From: Salinilacustrithrix flava
Lineage (GTDB): Bacteria > Actinomycetota > Acidimicrobiia > Acidimicrobiales > Salinilacustritrichaceae
NCBI GenBank assembly: GCA_024128875.1
Contig: JAMYFF010000001.1
Coordinates: 1-64,000 of the forward strand
Reading direction: 5' to 3'
DNA: 64,000 nt
The position numbers were made by a program, and so were the translations under genes. Under the pieces are notes generated by a model. The model made no database searches and was not told the DNA's origin. It saw only the letters and a program-made list of their open reading frames with translations. Positions 62,294 to 64,000 of the stretch are shown piece by piece. Positions within the stretch are counted from its first letter, which is position 1. Every line of letters starts with the position of its first letter.

Positions 62294-63709
62294 TCAGGAT
62301 CGCGCGCGGTAGCTGGACCGGGAGCCGACGTGCTCCTTGTTCAGCCGCTTGCCGAGGTGCAGGCCCTCGAGCAGGAACTCCACCGCGGCAGCCATGGCGG
62401 CGGCGGACTCGTCGCCGTCGGTGAGGCCGACGACCTGGGCCTTGAGCCCGGGCATCTCCTCGGCGAGGGCGGCGAGGTCGGCGGAGGAGATGTCGTCGCC
62501 GGCGTCGACGATGCGGCCCTCCTCGAAGGCGTCGATGACGTCGCGGAGCATGGCGGCGTCGGTGCGCTCGCGGAACACGGTGAGCACCGCGGCCTTCACC
62601 AGGTGCTCGGCGATGACCTCGTCGCGGCCGTCGTCGAGGGACTCGATCTCGATCTTGCCCATCGTCGACGCCGCGAGCGCATCGAGGTCGGACACGCGGG
62701 GCACGACGATGTCCTCGCCGTGGCGCAGGGCCCGCCGAGCGGCGTTGGCGATGAGCACCTCGTGGTTGGACACGGTGAGGCGCACCGACACGCCGGAGCG
62801 CTGGTTGACGTGGGGCGACTGGCGGGCCAGGTGCGAGAGCGTGGCCACGATCTGGCTCATGTAGCTCGGCATCGCCGAGTGGATGCCCTCGGCCTGCAGC
62901 GGCGTGCACTCCTGGGCGGCGATGACCATCTCGGTCTCGACGTCGAGGGGGTAGTGGGTGCGGATCTGGCTGCCGAAGCGGTCCTTCAGCGGCGTGATGA
63001 TCCGGCCGCGGTTGGTGTAGTCCTCGGGGTTGGCCGACGCGACGAGCATGACGTCGAGGGGCAGGCGCACCTTGTAGCCCCGGATCTGCACGTCGCGCTC
63101 CTCGAGCACGTTCAGCAGGCCGACCTGGATGCGCTCGGAGAGGTCGGGCAGCTCGTTGATGGCGAAGATGCCGCGGTTGGTGCGGGGCACGAGGCCGTAG
63201 TGGAGGGTGAGCTCGTCGGAGAGGTAGCGACCCTCGGCGACCTTGATCGGGTCGACCTCGCCGATGAGGTCGGCGATGGAGGTGTCGGGGGTGGCGAGCT
63301 TCTCGCCGAAGCGCTCGTCCCGGTGGACCCAGTCGATCTCGGTGTCCTCGCCCATCTCCTCGACCAGGTCGCGGGCGTAGCGGGACACCGGGTTGTACGG
63401 ATCGTCGTGGATCTCGGAGCCCTTGACGATCGGCATCCACTCGTCGAGCAGCCGGGTGAGGGAGCGGATCATGCGGGTCTTGGCCTGGCCGCGCTCGCCG
63501 AGGAAGACCACGTCGTGGCCGGCCAGCAGCGCGTTCTCGAGCTGGGGCATGACCGTCTGCTCGTAGCCGAGCACGCCCTCGAAGAGCGGCTCACCGGCCC
63601 GGATCTTGGTGACGGCGTTGCGCCGCACCTCCTCCTTCACCGGCCGGGACTCCCAACCGGACTCCCGGAGCGCGCCGAGGGTGGACGGGAGGCTGGACGG
63701 TGCTGCCAT
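62294..63709 (-). CDS. MoxR/ChlI-type AAA+ ATPase
   Basis: This 471-residue ATPase has a Walker A-like GERGQAKT, Walker B (FAINELPDL, with the catalytic acidic residue), sensor 1 (LVASANPEDY) and the TPLKDRFG finger. It resembles the magnesium-chelatase I/MoxR group, which works with VWA proteins; the VWA gene at 54883-56901 is its likely partner. The ATG at 63709 is exactly 7 nt after TAGGTT (minus strand), with GTCGAC 17 nt further upstream as a possible -35. The GTG at 63730 would overlap that promoter. Confidence 0.9.
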   Translation of the reverse strand: MAAPSSLPSTLGALRESGWESRPVKEEVRRNAVTKIRAGEPLFEGVLGYEQTVMPQLENALLAGHDVVFLGERGQAKTRMIRSLTRLLDEWMPIVKGSEIHDDPYNPVSRYARDLVEEMGEDTEIDWVHRDERFGEKLATPDTSIADLIGEVDPIKVAEGRYLSDELTLHYGLVPRTNRGIFAINELPDLSERIQVGLLNVLEERDVQIRGYKVRLPLDVMLVASANPEDYTNRGRIITPLKDRFGSQIRTHYPLDVETEMVIAAQECTPLQAEGIHSAMPSYMSQIVATLSHLARQSPHVNQRSGVSVRLTVSNHEVLIANAARRALRHGEDIVVPRVSDLDALAASTMGKIEIESLDDGRDEVIAEHLVKAAVLTVFRERTDAAMLRDVIDAFEEGRIVDAGDDISSADLAALAEEMPGLKAQVVGLTDGDESAAAMAAAVEFLLEGLHLGKRLNKEHVGSRSSYRARS

Positions 63710-63716
63710 GGGGGCC

Positions 63717-63722
63717 AACCTA
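63717..63722 (-). promoter_or_regulatory. -10 element of a leaderless promoter
   Basis: On the minus strand, TAGGTT lies exactly 7 nt before the ATG of the AAA+ gene. Confidence 0.5.
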
Positions 63723-63771
63723 TCGGTCACCCCGAGGGCGTCGACCTCGGTCCTCGTAGGCTCCGGCGCCG

Positions 63772-64000
63772 ATGACGCTCCCCGACCGCTGGCTGGCCGC
63801 CCCGGCCGACGAAGACCTGCGCCGCACCTTCGCCGACCCCGATCTGGACGACTCCGGTTGGGAGCCCATCGCCGTGCCCGGCCACTGGCGGTCCACGCCG
63901 GCCTTCGCCGACCACGACGGCCCCCTCCTGCACCGCGCCCGCTTCGAGCAACCCCCCGGTGCCGGCGACCGGCGGTGGTGGCTGCGCTTCGACGGCCTCT
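63772..64000 (+). CDS. Glycoside hydrolase family 2-type protein, N-terminal part (cut by window end)
   Basis: Only the first 76 residues are present. They match the start of a beta-galactosidase/glucuronidase-like sugar-binding domain: a Trp near position 7, then DDSGWEPIAVPGHWR, DGPLLHRARFE and RRWWLRFDGL. No signal peptide is visible, so it may act inside the cell. The ATG at 63772 has TAGGCT 9 nt upstream. It is divergent from the AAA+ gene. The enzyme's substrate cannot be told from this fragment. Confidence 0.82.
   Translation, partial: MTLPDRWLAAPADEDLRRTFADPDLDDSGWEPIAVPGHWRSTPAFADHDGPLLHRARFEQPPGAGDRRWWLRFDGL

Overview
This is a GC-rich chromosomal window from an actinobacterium. 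Markers are two WhiB-type iron-sulfur regulators, a UPF0182 membrane protein, a SenX3/RegX3-like pair, a DUF222/HNH (13E12-type) gene under a Gram-positive LexA box, a DUF6458 protein, direct-repeat PHO boxes and many apparently leaderless genes. The mixture, with MreB and a MoxR/VWA pair, fits the class Acidimicrobiia best, but that is inference. Almost all of the window is single-copy chromosomal DNA. There are no rRNA genes, CRISPR arrays, insertion sequences or integrases.

1-11.8 kb: a 10.7 kb gene for a secreted 3582-residue protein with a long C-terminal RTX (calcium-binding nonapeptide) region. It lies between an initiator tRNA gene and a 14-bp copy of that tRNA's 3' end, the layout expected of an island inserted at a tRNA. 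11.8-17.1 kb: hypothetical proteins around an SOS-controlled HNH nuclease gene. 17-28.4 kb: envelope and signalling genes: UPF0182, a DivIVA-domain protein with an unusual C-terminus, a FecR-like protein coupled to a large sensor kinase, a PDZ-Lon (YlbL-like) protease, and small membrane and HEAT proteins.

28.4-33.7 kb: a livG-F-H-M-K branched-chain amino-acid-type ABC operon on the minus strand; livG appears to start with AUC. 33.9-39.7 kb: moaE, a small membrane protein and mreB; divergently, an HtrA-like protein that has lost its catalytic triad; an epimerase, a zincin-type protease and a phosphodiesterase. 39.7-50.5 kb: the phosphate block on the minus strand: ROK kinase, ppk1, NUDIX, PHO boxes, pstS-C-A-B, senX3-regX3-like pair, then an MFS transporter. 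50.5-54.3 kb: an envelope-stress locus with an intact HtrA, WhiB, anti-sigma factor, ECF sigma factor and WhiB2.

54.5-63.7 kb: a VWA protein and its probable MoxR-type AAA+ partner flank a partner-switching stress module: a PAS/GAF/PP2C phosphatase, a STAS antagonist, two HATPase-fold regulators and a SigF/SigB-type sigma factor. The window ends inside a glycoside hydrolase family 2-type gene. Many genes overlap by ATGA, GTGA or TGATG, indicating translational coupling. At least seven starts lie exactly 7 nt after a TAnnnT -10 element, and I used this to choose starts.
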